Source: CAWCUZ01 sp963798795
GTDB lineage: Bacteria; Acidobacteriota; Vicinamibacteria; Vicinamibacterales; SCN-69-37
Direction: 5' to 3'
NCBI GenBank assembly: GCA_963798795.1
Contig: CAWCUZ010000006.1
Coordinates: forward strand, 372,001 to 436,000
Length of the DNA: 64,000 nucleotides
Made by a program: the position numbers and the translations under genes. The notes under the pieces are model-generated. The model was not told the origin of the DNA, made no database searches, and saw only the letters and a program-made list of their open reading frames with translations. This document shows positions 33,893 to 42,910 of the stretch, one piece after another (position 1 is the first letter of the stretch; the number at the start of each line of letters is the position of its first letter).

Positions 33893-35322
33893 TCAGTCCT
33901 TGTCCTGGCCGCGCGCGCGACGCGCGCGGTCGTCGGCCCAGTCCGGCTTGTTGGTCTGCCGGGCGCGGGCGATCGCCAGCGCGTCGGCCGGCACGTCGTT
34001 CGTGATGGACGACCCGGCCGCGACGTAGGCGCCCGTGCCGATCGCGCACGGGCGCGACGAGCTGCGAGTCGCTGCCGATGAAGACGCCGTCTTCGATGAC
34101 CGTCGGATGCTTGCTTCTCGCCGTCGTAGTTGCAGGTGATCGTGCCCGCGCCGATGTTCGACGTGCGTCGCCGATCGTGGCGTCGCCCAGGTAGGCGAGG
34201 TGGCTCGCCTTCGAGCCGCGGCCCGAGCGCGCGTCTTCTTCAGCTCGACGAAATTGCCCGACGCGCGCGCCTCGGGCCGATCGCCGATTCGGGCGCGGAC
34301 GTGCGCGAACGGCCCGAGCGACGCGCCGGCCGCCGATCGGCGGAGCTGCACGATCACCGAGTGATCCAGCACGGTCACGTCGTCGTCGAGCCGTCGACGT
34401 CGGTCAGACGGCACGCCGGCGTGGATGCGGCACCGCGCGCCGATCGACGCGTGCGGCCTTCAAGCACGGACGCCCGGGCCCACGATCGTGTCCGGCGCCG
34501 ATCGTGACGTCCGTCGTCGATGTACGTCGTCGTCGGGATCCTCGAGCGTCACGCCGGCGAGCATCAGCGCGCGATGCTTCCGCGCGCGAAGCACGCGCCG
34601 ACAGTTCGGCCAGGTCGACGCGGCTGTTGACGCCGCGCAGCTCGTCGGCGCGATTCGAGCCGCAGCGTCTCGACGCGTCAGCCCGCGGCGTCGGTAGAGC
34701 GCGACGAGATCCGTCAGGTAGTACTCGCCCTGCGCGTTGTCGGCCGCCAGGCCGTGCAGCGACGTCGAACAGCGGCTGCAGCGCGAAGGCGTAGATGCCC
34801 GCTGTTGACCTCGCGGAGCGTCGCGTTCCTCGGCCGACGCGTCGCGCTCTTCGACGATGCGCGCGATCGCGCCCGTCGTCGTCGCGCACGATGCGGCCGT
34901 AGCCGTACGGATCGGCGAGCTCGGCGGTCAGCACGGTGGCGGCGGCCCGGCGCGCCCGGTGCGCCTCGAGAGCCGCGCCAGCGTGCCGCCTTGCAGCAGC
35001 GGCACGTCCGCGTAGAGCAGCAGCACGGTGCCATGCCGGTCCGCGCAGGACCGGCTCCGTCTGGAGCAGGGCGTGGCCCGTGCCGAGCTGCGGTGACTGG
35101 ACGACGAACTGCAGCCCCGGCCGGTGCGCGAGCGCCGCCGTGCACGGCGTCGGCGCCGTGGCCGACCACCACCGTCGTCGTGGCGGCGCGCAGGCCGTCG
35201 ACGGTCCGGAGCACGTGCTCGATGAGCGGACGGCCCGCCAGCGCGTGCAGGACCTTGGGCCGCGCGGATTTCATCCGCGTGCCCTTGCCGGCGGCGAGAA
35301 TGACAACGTGGAGGTCGGCCAT
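33893..35322 (-). CDS. glmU: Bifunctional GlmU, UDP-GlcNAc synthesis (many frameshifts)
   Basis: GlmU acetylates glucosamine-1-phosphate and couples it to UTP. The start MADLHVVILAAGKGTRMKSA has the pyrophosphorylase signature, followed by RPKVLHALAGRPLIEHVL. Later pieces cross frames repeatedly: VLLLYADVPLLQGGTLARL, TAELADPYGYGRIVRDDDG, NATLREVNSGIYAFALQPLF, and the hexapeptide-repeat end IGTGAYVAAGSSITNDVPAD, then ALAIARARQTNKP. Frame breaks begin near 35140 and total at least ten. Near 34049 one inserted G explains the shift (SQLVAPVAIGTG). Consensus errors are likely. Confidence 0.83.
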
Positions 35323-35393
35323 GGGTGTGCGCAATGGCTCCCGACGCGACCGCGCGCGGGCTTGGTCGCGATTGCGAACGGGACGTCCGTTGA

Positions 35394-36068
35394 TTATCTA
35401 TCGGACCGGACCCGGCGCGCGCGACGCGATGCGGCCGGAGGCGGCAGCTCGGTGAGCGCCCGGAAGCGCTCCAGGTTGCGGAGAGACTCGAAATCGGGGT
35501 CGTGGCGCGCCTGCGCGCGCGCTTCGGGACTGATGTCCACCGCCTGGGCCAGGTACTCCATGGCCAGGTCGTCCCTGCCGCGGCGCGCCTCGATCGAGGC
35601 CAGCAGATACAGGGCGAGATCGTGCCGGCTGTTCTCGCGGAGAATCTGGCGGGCGAGCGACTCGGCGCGGACATCATTGCCGTTGTTGAAGGCCGCCGTG
35701 GCCGCCGTCATCCGCTCCTCGGTGGTCCTGAGTTCGGGCCGCTGCCGCCGCTCCCGATCGCACAGCGCGAGGTAGACGCGGGCGCGCTCGAGCAGCGCGC
35801 GCTCGCCGGGGTGACGAGACAGGAGCGCACGGAAACGATCGGCAGCCGCATCATAGGCGTGCCGCTGCAGGGCATCGACCCCCTGCTGGAACAACCCCAG
35901 TGCCTCCGGGTCCGGTTGAGGCAAAAGAGGGGCGGGCGGGGCGGGAACACGTCGAGGCAGACGGGACTGCAGACGGGTAGCCGAAGCGCTCTCTCGCGAG
36001 AGTCGCCGGTCCGGCCGCCGGGGTTTGCGGCCGGTCCGGCTGGGCTTTGGCCGTGCTCGGGTCGCCAT
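35394..36068 (-). CDS. TPR-like repeat protein, function unknown
   Basis: 224 residues. An Arg/Pro-rich N-terminal 50 residues (MATRARPKPSRTGRKPRRPD) precedes tetratricopeptide-like helices from about 55 to 200, for example LFQQGVDALQRHAYDAAADR, FRALLSRHPGERALLERARV and ALYLLASIEARRGRDDLAME, ending with an ordered YLAQAVDISPEARAQARHDP segment. This ATG is preceded by GGAGGG; an ATG nine codons earlier is less supported. No signal peptide. It follows rsmI and precedes glmU on the same strand. A protein-protein scaffold is the likely type of role. Confidence 0.8.
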   Translation of the reverse strand: MATRARPKPSRTGRKPRRPDRRLSRESASATRLQSRLPRRVPAPPAPLLPQPDPEALGLFQQGVDALQRHAYDAAADRFRALLSRHPGERALLERARVYLALCDRERRQRPELRTTEERMTAATAAFNNGNDVRAESLARQILRENSRHDLALYLLASIEARRGRDDLAMEYLAQAVDISPEARAQARHDPDFESLRNLERFRALTELPPPAASRRARRVRSDR

Positions 36069-36126
36069 GACTGCCCTCCGCCAGAGCGGAGACAAACGAG
36101 GAAATTACAACAAGCGCCGGTAGCGG

Positions 36127-37002
36127 TCAAGCCTGGTCGGCCGCGCGGTTCTGTCGTTTAACAGAAATTCTTGCCTTCTTGATCAAGTTCGCCGCCTTGA
36201 CCGGCGACGTCCCACTGAGCGCGGCGACGACCTGGCAGAGCTCGCCCTCGGAAAACACACGCATGGGGTCTAGCTTCGAGACAATCTGTTCCACGCGACC
36301 CGAATTGACATCTCCTGTTGTCGCGAAATCTATCTTAGGACCTAAAATAATGACGAACTCACCTGCCACATTGGAACGCGCAACGCCTTCATTATCCTGC
36401 TCATTGGTCAAACGACCAATTGACTCGTGTAATTTGGTCATTTCACGAAGAACTATAATAGGTCTATCGACACAAACAAGATGAAGTTTAGAAATTGCGC
36501 CTGACACTCGGTGAGGCGCTTCAAAGAAAACAGCCGTCCTGGTCTCAGAGAAGAGGCGTTCGAACCAGTCCTCCCGCCGTTGTCCTGAAGGCGGCGGGAA
36601 GCCAAGGAACACGAATTCGCCGGCGGGGAACCCGGACACCGACAGGGCAGCGACGACCGCGCTTGGGCCGGGAATCGGGACGACCGCGAGTCCGGCCTCG
36701 CGGGCCAGACGGACGAAGTCGGCGCCGGGGTCCGAAATGCCGGGCGTGCCTGCGTCCGTGACCAGGGCGACCGATTCACCGGCCAGCATCCGCGAAACCA
36801 GCCGCGGGCCTTCGCGGCGTTCGTTGTGCTCACGGAGGCTGACCATCGACTTGCGGATCTCGTAATGGGCCAGCAACTTGCTGGTGCGCCGCGTGTCCTC
36901 GGCCGCCACGAGGTCCACCTCCCGAAGCGTCCGCAGGGCGCGGAACGTCAGGTCCTCCAGATTGCCGATCGGCGTGGCGACGACGAAGAGGGTCCCCGGC
37001 AC
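36127..37002 (-). CDS. rsmI: 16S rRNA (cytidine1402-2'-O)-methyltransferase
   Basis: RsmI 2'-O-methylates C1402 in the ribosomal P site. It has 291 residues. Motifs: VVATPIGNLEDLTFRALRTL at 7-26, EDTRRTSKLL at 35-44, VTDAGTPGISDPG at 81-93, and PIPGPSAVVAALSVSGFP, typical of the tetrapyrrole-methylase fold. The stretch coding roughly residues 155-237 is only about 44% GC, with AT-rich codons (aataatgac, actataata on the plus strand), against nearly 70% in the rest of the gene. The frame is open throughout and the protein motifs remain sensible. Confidence 0.94.
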   Translation of the reverse strand: MPGTLFVVATPIGNLEDLTFRALRTLREVDLVAAEDTRRTSKLLAHYEIRKSMVSLREHNERREGPRLVSRMLAGESVALVTDAGTPGISDPGADFVRLAREAGLAVVPIPGPSAVVAALSVSGFPAGEFVFLGFPPPSGQRREDWFERLFSETRTAVFFEAPHRVSGAISKLHLVCVDRPIIVLREMTKLHESIGRLTNEQDNEGVARSNVAGEFVIILGPKIDFATTGDVNSGRVEQIVSKLDPMRVFSEGELCQVVAALSGTSPVKAANLIKKARISVKRQNRAADQA

Positions 37003-37025
37003 GGGTTCAGTCGAGGAGGATTATC

Positions 37026-37031
37026 TATAAT
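37026..37031 (+). promoter_or_regulatory. Predicted -10 element for the FmdB-like gene
   Basis: A perfect TATAAT (in ttatctataatggtg) lies 30 bases before the FmdB start codon, in the short gap divergent from rsmI. No convincing -35 was found at the expected distance. Confidence 0.5.
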
Positions 37032-37055
37032 GGTGTGTTTGTCGAGGCTTGAACC

Positions 37056-37460
37056 ATGCCGCTCTACGAGTACCGGTGCGACGCCTGCGGGACCCGCTTC
37101 GAGCGGATCCAGAAGTATTCGGATCCGCCGATCGGTGAGTGCCCGAAGTGCGGCGGCACGGCCGTGACCAAGCTGCTGTCGTCGCCTGCGATTCAGTTCA
37201 AGGGGTCCGGCTGGTACGTCACGGACTACGCCGCCAAGTCGGGCAAGCGCGACAAGACCGGCGAAGGCGGGTCGTCGTCAGCCGAGGGCTCGTCCGAGCG
37301 GGAAGGCAAAGCAGCGGGCGACAAAGGCGAAAAGAGCGGGAAGAGCGACAAGGGCGAAACGAGCGACAAGGGCGAAAAGAGCGGCGCATCCGACAAGTCC
37401 GGCAAAGACGCGTCGAAATCCGAGCGGACGAAGCCGCCGCCCGGTTCAACCAAGGACTGA
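37056..37460 (+). CDS. FmdB-family zinc-ribbon protein with a charged low-complexity tail
   Basis: 134 residues. The N-terminal 60 form the FmdB/CxxC zinc ribbon: MPLYEYRCDACGTRFERIQK with cysteines at 8 and 11 and again at 29 and 32 (GECPKCGG), then FKGSGWYVTDY. From about residue 65 the protein is a disordered Lys/Gly/Ser/Asp/Glu repeat (DKGEKSGKSDKGETSDKGEK and so on). The family is widespread; its role is unclear though often called regulatory. Its end overlaps the convergent galU by 15 bases. Confidence 0.88.
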   Translation: MPLYEYRCDACGTRFERIQKYSDPPIGECPKCGGTAVTKLLSSPAIQFKGSGWYVTDYAAKSGKRDKTGEGGSSSAEGSSEREGKAAGDKGEKSGKSDKGETSDKGEKSGASDKSGKDASKSERTKPPPGSTKD

Positions 37461-38327
37461 GCGCAGGTACTCCTTCAACGGACCCGCCAGGTCGGGCCGC
37501 TTCAGCGCGAAGTACACGACCGCCTTCAGAAACCCCAGCTTGTTGCCCGTGTCATGCCGGACGCCGGCAATCTCGCAGGCGTAGAGCGGGCGCCGCGCCA
37601 GCAGGCTCTTGAGCCCGTTGGTGAGCTGGATCTCGCCGCGGCGGTCGAGGCCGGTGGCGTCCAGTTCCTGGAACAGGTCCGGTGTGAGCACGTAGCGGCC
37701 GATGATGGCCAGGTTCGACGGCGCCTGATCGGCCGCCGGCTTTTCGACCAGATCCAGGATGCGATACACGCCGGGCCGGATCGGCTCGGCGCGGATGACG
37801 CCGTAGCTCGACACGTCGGCGGCGGGCACGCGCTCGACGGCGATCACCGGGCCGCCGACCTCGTCGAACACGCGGATCATCTGCGCCAGCGCCGGCGGGT
37901 CCGCATCGATCACGTCGTCGGCCAGGATGACCGCGAACGGGTCGTTCCCGACGAGAGGACGCGCCATCAGCACCGCGTGGCCGAGGCCGAGCGGCTCGCC
38001 CTGCCGCACGTAGGCGACGTTGATCATGCTCGAGATCTCGCGGATCTGGCCCAGCAGGTCCGTCTTGCCGCGCGACTCGAGATAGGTCTCGAGCTCGACC
38101 GACACATCGAAGTGGTCCTCGATGGCGTTCTTGCCGCGGCCGGTGACGATGATGATGTGGTCGGCGCCGGCGGCGAGCGCCTCTTCCACGCCGTACTGGA
38201 TGATCGGCTTGTCGACGAGCGGCAGCATCTCTTTCGGCTGCGCCTTGGTGGCGGGCAGAAAGCGCGTGCCGAGCCCGGCGGCGGGGAAGACGGCTTTGCG
38301 GACGGTGGACTTCACGATCGCCACCAT
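37446..38327 (-). CDS. galU: UTP-glucose-1-phosphate uridylyltransferase
   Basis: Makes UDP-glucose, a donor for surface polysaccharides. It has 293 residues, full length. The signature AVFPAAGLGTRFLPATKAQP with KEMLPLVDKPIIQYGVEEAL lies near the N-terminus. FAVILADDVI is the metal-binding segment, and EKPAADQAPSNLAIIGRYVL the sugar-binding region. It probably supplies the polysaccharide genes later in the window. Confidence 0.96.
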   Translation of the reverse strand: MVAIVKSTVRKAVFPAAGLGTRFLPATKAQPKEMLPLVDKPIIQYGVEEALAAGADHIIIVTGRGKNAIEDHFDVSVELETYLESRGKTDLLGQIREISSMINVAYVRQGEPLGLGHAVLMARPLVGNDPFAVILADDVIDADPPALAQMIRVFDEVGGPVIAVERVPAADVSSYGVIRAEPIRPGVYRILDLVEKPAADQAPSNLAIIGRYVLTPDLFQELDATGLDRRGEIQLTNGLKSLLARRPLYACEIAGVRHDTGNKLGFLKAVVYFALKRPDLAGPLKEYLRSVLG

Positions 38328-38337
38328 CGTATCCGGG

Positions 38338-38473
38338 GAATTGGTGATTTGGCGATTTGGCGATTTGGTGATTCGCGGGCCGCCGCCAAACCTTCAAACC
38401 TCCAAGCCTCCAAATCTCCAAGCCGCCAAATCTCCAAACCGCCAATTCCCCAATTCTCCAATTCCCGGGCCGC
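38338..38473. repeat. Low-complexity inverted array between galU and serS
   Basis: The left part repeats gatttggcgatttgg units. The right part consists of complementary ccaaatctccaagccgcc and ccaattccccaattctcc units, so an RNA from it could fold back over most of its length. The architecture matches the gyrB/gyrA array but the unit sequence is unrelated. It fills the divergent galU-serS gap, which must also hold both promoters. Confidence 0.85.
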
Positions 38474-38483
38474 CCCGTATACG

Positions 38484-39776
38484 ATGTCCGTGGTGATCGA
38501 TCCCGCCTATCTTCGCGACCATCGAGACGACGTCGAGGCGCGGCTGCGCCTGCGGGGCATCGATCCGTCCGCGGATCTCGATCGGCTGGCGGAGGTGGAC
38601 GCGGAACGGCGGCGGTTGATCCCGGCGGTCGAGACGCTGAAGCGCGAGCAGAATGCGGCGGGCGAACAGATCGCCCGCGCCAAGAAGGAGGGCCGGGACC
38701 CGTCGGAGATTTTCACCGGCAACAAACAGCGCGCAGCCGGCATTCGCGGCCTCGAAGGGGAGCTGGCCGCGGTGGAGGAGAAGCGCACCGCCCTGCTGCT
38801 GATGCTGCCGAACCTCCCGCACGAGAGCGTGCCGGCGGGAAAGAGCGCGGCCGACAACGTGGAAGTGCATCGCCGGGGCACGCCGAAGGCGTTCGCGTTC
38901 ACGCCGAAGCCGCACTGGGATCTCGGCGTCGAGCTGGGGATCCTGGACTTCGAGCGCGCCACGCGGATGTCGGGCGCGCGGTTTTCGGTGCTGCTCGGCG
39001 CCGGCGCACGCCTGGCGCGGGCGCTCATCGATTTCATGCTCGACCTGCATGTGACCGAGCACGGCTACCGGGAGGTCGAGCCGCCGTTCCTGGTCGGTTC
39101 GAAAGCGCTCGTCGGGACCGGCAACCTGCCGAAGTTCGAGCAGGATCTCTTCAAGATCGCGGGCGACTGGGATCTGTTCCTGGTGCCGACGGCCGAGGTG
39201 CCGCTGACGAACCTGCACCGCGAGGAGATTCTCGACGGCCGCACGTTGCCGATCCGCTACACGGCCTACACGCCATGCTTCCGCAGCGAGGCCGGCTCGT
39301 ACGGCGCCGACGTGCGCGGGCTGATCCGGCAGCATCAGTTCGACAAGGTGGAGCTCGTCGAGTTCACGACGCCGGATCAATCGCACGACGAGCTCGAGAG
39401 CCTCACGCGCAACGCCGAGACCGTGCTGGAGCGGCTCGGCCTGCCGTACCGCCGCGTGCTGCTCTGCACCGGCGACATGGGCTTCGCGTCGGCCAAGACG
39501 TACGACATCGAGGTGTGGCTGCCGAGCCAGAACGCGTATCGCGAGATTTCGTCGTGCAGCAACACCGAGGCGTTCCAGGCGCGCCGCGCCGAGATCCGTT
39601 ACCGCCCCGACGGCACGGGCAAGGCGCAGTACGTCCACACGCTCAACGGATCGGGCCTGGCCGTCGGCCGCACCCTCATCGCGATCCTCGAAAACGGCCA
39701 GCAGGCAGACGGGTCGGTGGTCATTCCCGAAGCCCTGCGGCCGTACATGCGGGGCATCGACCGGATTGCGAGATAA
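38484..39776 (+). CDS. serS: Seryl-tRNA synthetase
   Basis: Charges tRNA-Ser. The 430-residue reading starts MSVVIDPAYLRDHRDDVEAR; the open frame further upstream runs through the repeat and galU antisense. An N-terminal coiled-coil arm (about 25-105) precedes the class II catalytic core. Motif 2 is FRSEAGSYGADVRGLIRQHQ with FDKVEL (about 265-290), and motif 3 is NGSGLAVGRTLIAILENGQ (about 388-406). A tRNA-Ser gene is 4 kb downstream. Confidence 0.97.
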   Translation: MSVVIDPAYLRDHRDDVEARLRLRGIDPSADLDRLAEVDAERRRLIPAVETLKREQNAAGEQIARAKKEGRDPSEIFTGNKQRAAGIRGLEGELAAVEEKRTALLLMLPNLPHESVPAGKSAADNVEVHRRGTPKAFAFTPKPHWDLGVELGILDFERATRMSGARFSVLLGAGARLARALIDFMLDLHVTEHGYREVEPPFLVGSKALVGTGNLPKFEQDLFKIAGDWDLFLVPTAEVPLTNLHREEILDGRTLPIRYTAYTPCFRSEAGSYGADVRGLIRQHQFDKVELVEFTTPDQSHDELESLTRNAETVLERLGLPYRRVLLCTGDMGFASAKTYDIEVWLPSQNAYREISSCSNTEAFQARRAEIRYRPDGTGKAQYVHTLNGSGLAVGRTLIAILENGQQADGSVVIPEALRPYMRGIDRIAR

Positions 39777-39837
39777 TCGCTGTTTCCATGCACGACATCG
39801 TGCGAGGTCTCGCTGAGGCCCAGGGGGTGCCACGTCC

Positions 39838-42459
39838 ATGATCGGAAGAACCCTCGGTCCCTACGAGGTCGTGGCCAAACTGGGCGAAGGCGGAATGGGC
39901 GAGGTCTATCGCGCGCGCGATACGCGCCTGAATCGGGACGTCGCCATCAAGGTGCTGCCCGCGTCCGTTGCGCAGGACCCCGATCGGCGCGCGCGGTTCG
40001 AACGCGAGGCGCAAGCGGTCGCGGCACTGTCCCATCCGAACGTCCTCGCCGTGTTCGACACGGGTTTCGCCGCCGCCGCGGACGACACCGGGCCGGAGAG
40101 CCGCGGATCCTCGATGCTCTACGTCGTCACCGAGCTGCTCGAGGGCGAGAGCCTGCGGCAACGGCTCCAATCCGGCGGCGCCCTGCCGGTACGGAAGGCC
40201 ATCGACATCGCCGGGCAAATCGCCCGCGGTCTCGCGGCCGCGCATGGCAAGGGGATCGTGCACCGGGATCTCAAGCCCGACAACGTGTTCCTGCTCGCCG
40301 ACGGTCAGGTCAAGATCCTCGACTTCGGTCTTGCCAAGGCGATCGGAGCCGAGGCGACGGGTCCAGCCGCGGCGACGGCCGAGACGAAGGCCGCCATGAC
40401 GGAGCCCGGGCTCGTGATGGGCACGGTGGGCTATATGGCACCGGAACAGGTGCGCGGCCAGGACGTGGATGCCCGCGCCGATCTGTTCTCGCTGGGCACC
40501 GTGCTCTACGAGATGGTCGCCGGCGAACGCGCGTTTGCCGGTGCGTCGACGGCCGACACGATGACGGCGATCCTGCGCGAGGATCCGCCTGAGCTCGCCG
40601 GGTCGCGACCGGATCTCTCGCCGGCGCTCGATCGCATCATTCGGCACTGTCTCGAGAAGAACCCGGCCGAGCGGTTTCAGACGGCGCGCGACGTGGCATT
40701 CGCGCTCGAAGCGCTCTCCGGCGCGACCACGACCGCGTCGACGACAATGCCCGTCGTCGCCGACGGTCCGGCGCGCGCGCGCCTGAGGCGCTGGCCGGTG
40801 GCAATCGCCGGCATCGTCGCGATCGCGGCGGCCGTGGGGCTCGGCTGGTGGCTGCGGCCGGCGCGCGCCAGCGTGCGATTCGATCTGAAGACCTTCGATC
40901 GGATGCGGGTCTTCAACGCCAGGTACATGCCGGACGGACAATCGGTCGTGTACGACGCGGCCTACAACCGGGCCGTGCCCGAGGTCTTCGTGCTGCGGCC
41001 CGACACGGCGACGCCGCAGCCGGTCGCCGGCCCCGGGTCGCATCTGCTTTCGGTGTCGTCGAAGGGCGAGCTGGCCATCCTCACCGACGCCGTGTCGATC
41101 GGGCATCGGCTCTTCACCGGCACGCTCGCGCGGTTGACGCCCGGCGCCGCGCCTCGCGAATGGATGACCGGCGTGCGCGAAGCGGACTGGGCGCCCGACG
41201 GGGAATCACTGGCCGTCATCAAGGACCTCGGCAACGGCAGCGACCAGCTCGAGTATCCGGAAGGCACCGCGCTCTACGACGCCCGCGGATACCTGAGTGA
41301 CGTGCGCGTGTCGCACGACGGCAGTCACGTCGCGTTCGTCGAACACGCGATCCGCTTCGACGACCGCGGCACGGTGAAGTCGGTCGACCGCGGAAAGCGG
41401 ATCACGGAGCTGACCCCGGAGCTTGGGGCGATCCAGGGCGTGGCGTGGAGTCCGGACGACGCGGCTGTGTTCTATGCGGGCACGGATGCGGAACGGCGAA
41501 GCTCCCTGGACTACGAGGCGTTCAGCGTGGACGCCCGCGGCGGCTCGCTGCCGCGACGGCTCTTCCCGACGATGTCCTCCCTGGTCATGCACGATGCCGT
41601 TGGCGGCCGCGTGCTCGTCACGCGCGAGGACGCGCGCACCGAAATCGTCGTCAAGCGCCCGGACGCCGACACCGAGACTCCGCTCTCATGGCTCGACCTG
41701 CCGATCGTGTCGCAGTTGTCGCCCGACGGCAGCCTGCTCGTGTTCACGGATCAGAACGTGAAGGCCGGCGACGGCTATGCCGTCATGATCCGCAAGACCG
41801 ATGGATCGCCACCGGTCCGGCTCGGCGACGGCTCGGCGCAGCGATTCGGCCTGTCCCCTGACGGCAAGTGGGTGATCGCGCGCCGGCCCGGCGATCAGCA
41901 GGTGGTGGCGTATCCCACGGGCGCCGGGTCACCGCGTCTCATCGATACGAACGATGGCAACCTGGTGTTTTCCGGGTGGTTTCCGGACAGCGAGCACTTC
42001 ATGCTGTGCGCGGGTCCGGGCACGACCCCGTCGCGTTGCTATCGTGTGGATTCCGGCGCCGGGGCGCGCGAGCCCGTCGGCCCCGAGGGCATCCGGCAGG
42101 GGGTCCTCATGCCGGACGGCGCGCCGGCATTCGTGCTGACCGACGGGTCGCCGGTGTTCCTGCGCGGTGACGAAGTGGTGCGGCCGAAGATCGCCCGCAC
42201 CATCGGGACGTTCGTCAGCTGGGCCGGCGCCGGCGGCGCGTTCTTCGCGCGGCTGTTGCCCGACGGCGCACGGCAGCTCGTCTATGCGGATCTCGACACG
42301 GGCGGCACCACGCCGCTCACGACGATCCGGGTCGCCGATCTCGCGGGCGTCGCCAGCGTGAACCTCGTCTCGGCCGTCGGCAATCGGGAGCGTTACGGGT
42401 ACGTCTATACCTATCAGCGTCAGTTGTCGGCTCTCGTCGAGGCCACAACGGTGCGTTGA
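39838..42459 (+). CDS. Membrane Ser/Thr protein kinase with extracytoplasmic beta-propeller
   Basis: 873 residues. The N-terminal kinase domain (about 8-293) has the P-loop GEGGMGEVY, lysine K38, HRDLKPDN at 142-149, DFG at 162-164 and the APE motif at 201-203. All catalytic residues are present, so it is probably active. One membrane helix follows (about 319-338, WPVAIAGIVAIAAAVGLGWW). The remaining 530 residues are TolB/WD40-like propeller blades, with repeated segments such as GQSVVYDAAYN, WSPDDAAVFYAG, SPDGSLLVFTD and SPDGKWVIARR. This layout is expanded in Acidobacteriota. Signal and target are unknown. It lies 61 bases after serS. Confidence 0.9.
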   Translation: MIGRTLGPYEVVAKLGEGGMGEVYRARDTRLNRDVAIKVLPASVAQDPDRRARFEREAQAVAALSHPNVLAVFDTGFAAAADDTGPESRGSSMLYVVTELLEGESLRQRLQSGGALPVRKAIDIAGQIARGLAAAHGKGIVHRDLKPDNVFLLADGQVKILDFGLAKAIGAEATGPAAATAETKAAMTEPGLVMGTVGYMAPEQVRGQDVDARADLFSLGTVLYEMVAGERAFAGASTADTMTAILREDPPELAGSRPDLSPALDRIIRHCLEKNPAERFQTARDVAFALEALSGATTTASTTMPVVADGPARARLRRWPVAIAGIVAIAAAVGLGWWLRPARASVRFDLKTFDRMRVFNARYMPDGQSVVYDAAYNRAVPEVFVLRPDTATPQPVAGPGSHLLSVSSKGELAILTDAVSIGHRLFTGTLARLTPGAAPREWMTGVREADWAPDGESLAVIKDLGNGSDQLEYPEGTALYDARGYLSDVRVSHDGSHVAFVEHAIRFDDRGTVKSVDRGKRITELTPELGAIQGVAWSPDDAAVFYAGTDAERRSSLDYEAFSVDARGGSLPRRLFPTMSSLVMHDAVGGRVLVTREDARTEIVVKRPDADTETPLSWLDLPIVSQLSPDGSLLVFTDQNVKAGDGYAVMIRKTDGSPPVRLGDGSAQRFGLSPDGKWVIARRPGDQQVVAYPTGAGSPRLIDTNDGNLVFSGWFPDSEHFMLCAGPGTTPSRCYRVDSGAGAREPVGPEGIRQGVLMPDGAPAFVLTDGSPVFLRGDEVVRPKIARTIGTFVSWAGAGGAFFARLLPDGARQLVYADLDTGGTTPLTTIRVADLAGVASVNLVSAVGNRERYGYVYTYQRQLSALVEATTVR

Positions 42460-42910
42460 GTTCCGCGATGTCCAGAAGCGTCCCGGGCTCTTGTTCACGG
42501 GGCCACTCTGGATCGCCGTACCGAGTCGGTCCGATGACTGTTCGAACAGCGCCGAGAGCTCGCCGTGCTGCGCCCGGAGGTTGGCGATGAGCGTGCGTTC
42601 GGCCCGGTCTCGGTCCGGATCGCGCATGGCGGACGACGATGGCAGTGAGAGACGTCGATGTCAAACTCGGCACAACATTCGCGCCAGCAATCTTCATCGC
42701 GATGGCCACTTCCTGTCGATTTCCCTTGACACGATTCGCGGGTCCAGTCGCATTGGGCGCTGGCTCCCCGCCTGAAAGCCGCACCGCGCGACGACGGCAC
42801 GCGCTGAGCGACGATCAATGCGATAGACGCCATGCGCGCCAATCGCGGCCGCGATCGCCTGGCTGACCGGACGACGCAGGCCTCGACACACCGCGTGTTA
42901 TTCAAGAGGC
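42460..42910. other. Gap between the kinase and the HNH remnant
   Basis: About 450 bases. On the minus strand a segment reading DRAERTLIANLRAQHGELSA looks protein-like, and a neighbouring frame continues YGDPEWPREQEPGTLLDIAE. There is no start with a ribosome site, the frames do not join cleanly and I do not recognise the family. It may be the remnant of a lost gene or chance. No promoter or repeat stands out. Confidence 0.3.

Noticed and set aside
42317..42784. Minus-strand frames after the kinase that look partly protein-like
   Set aside because: No start signal, no joined frame and no family recognised; left as a possible remnant only.
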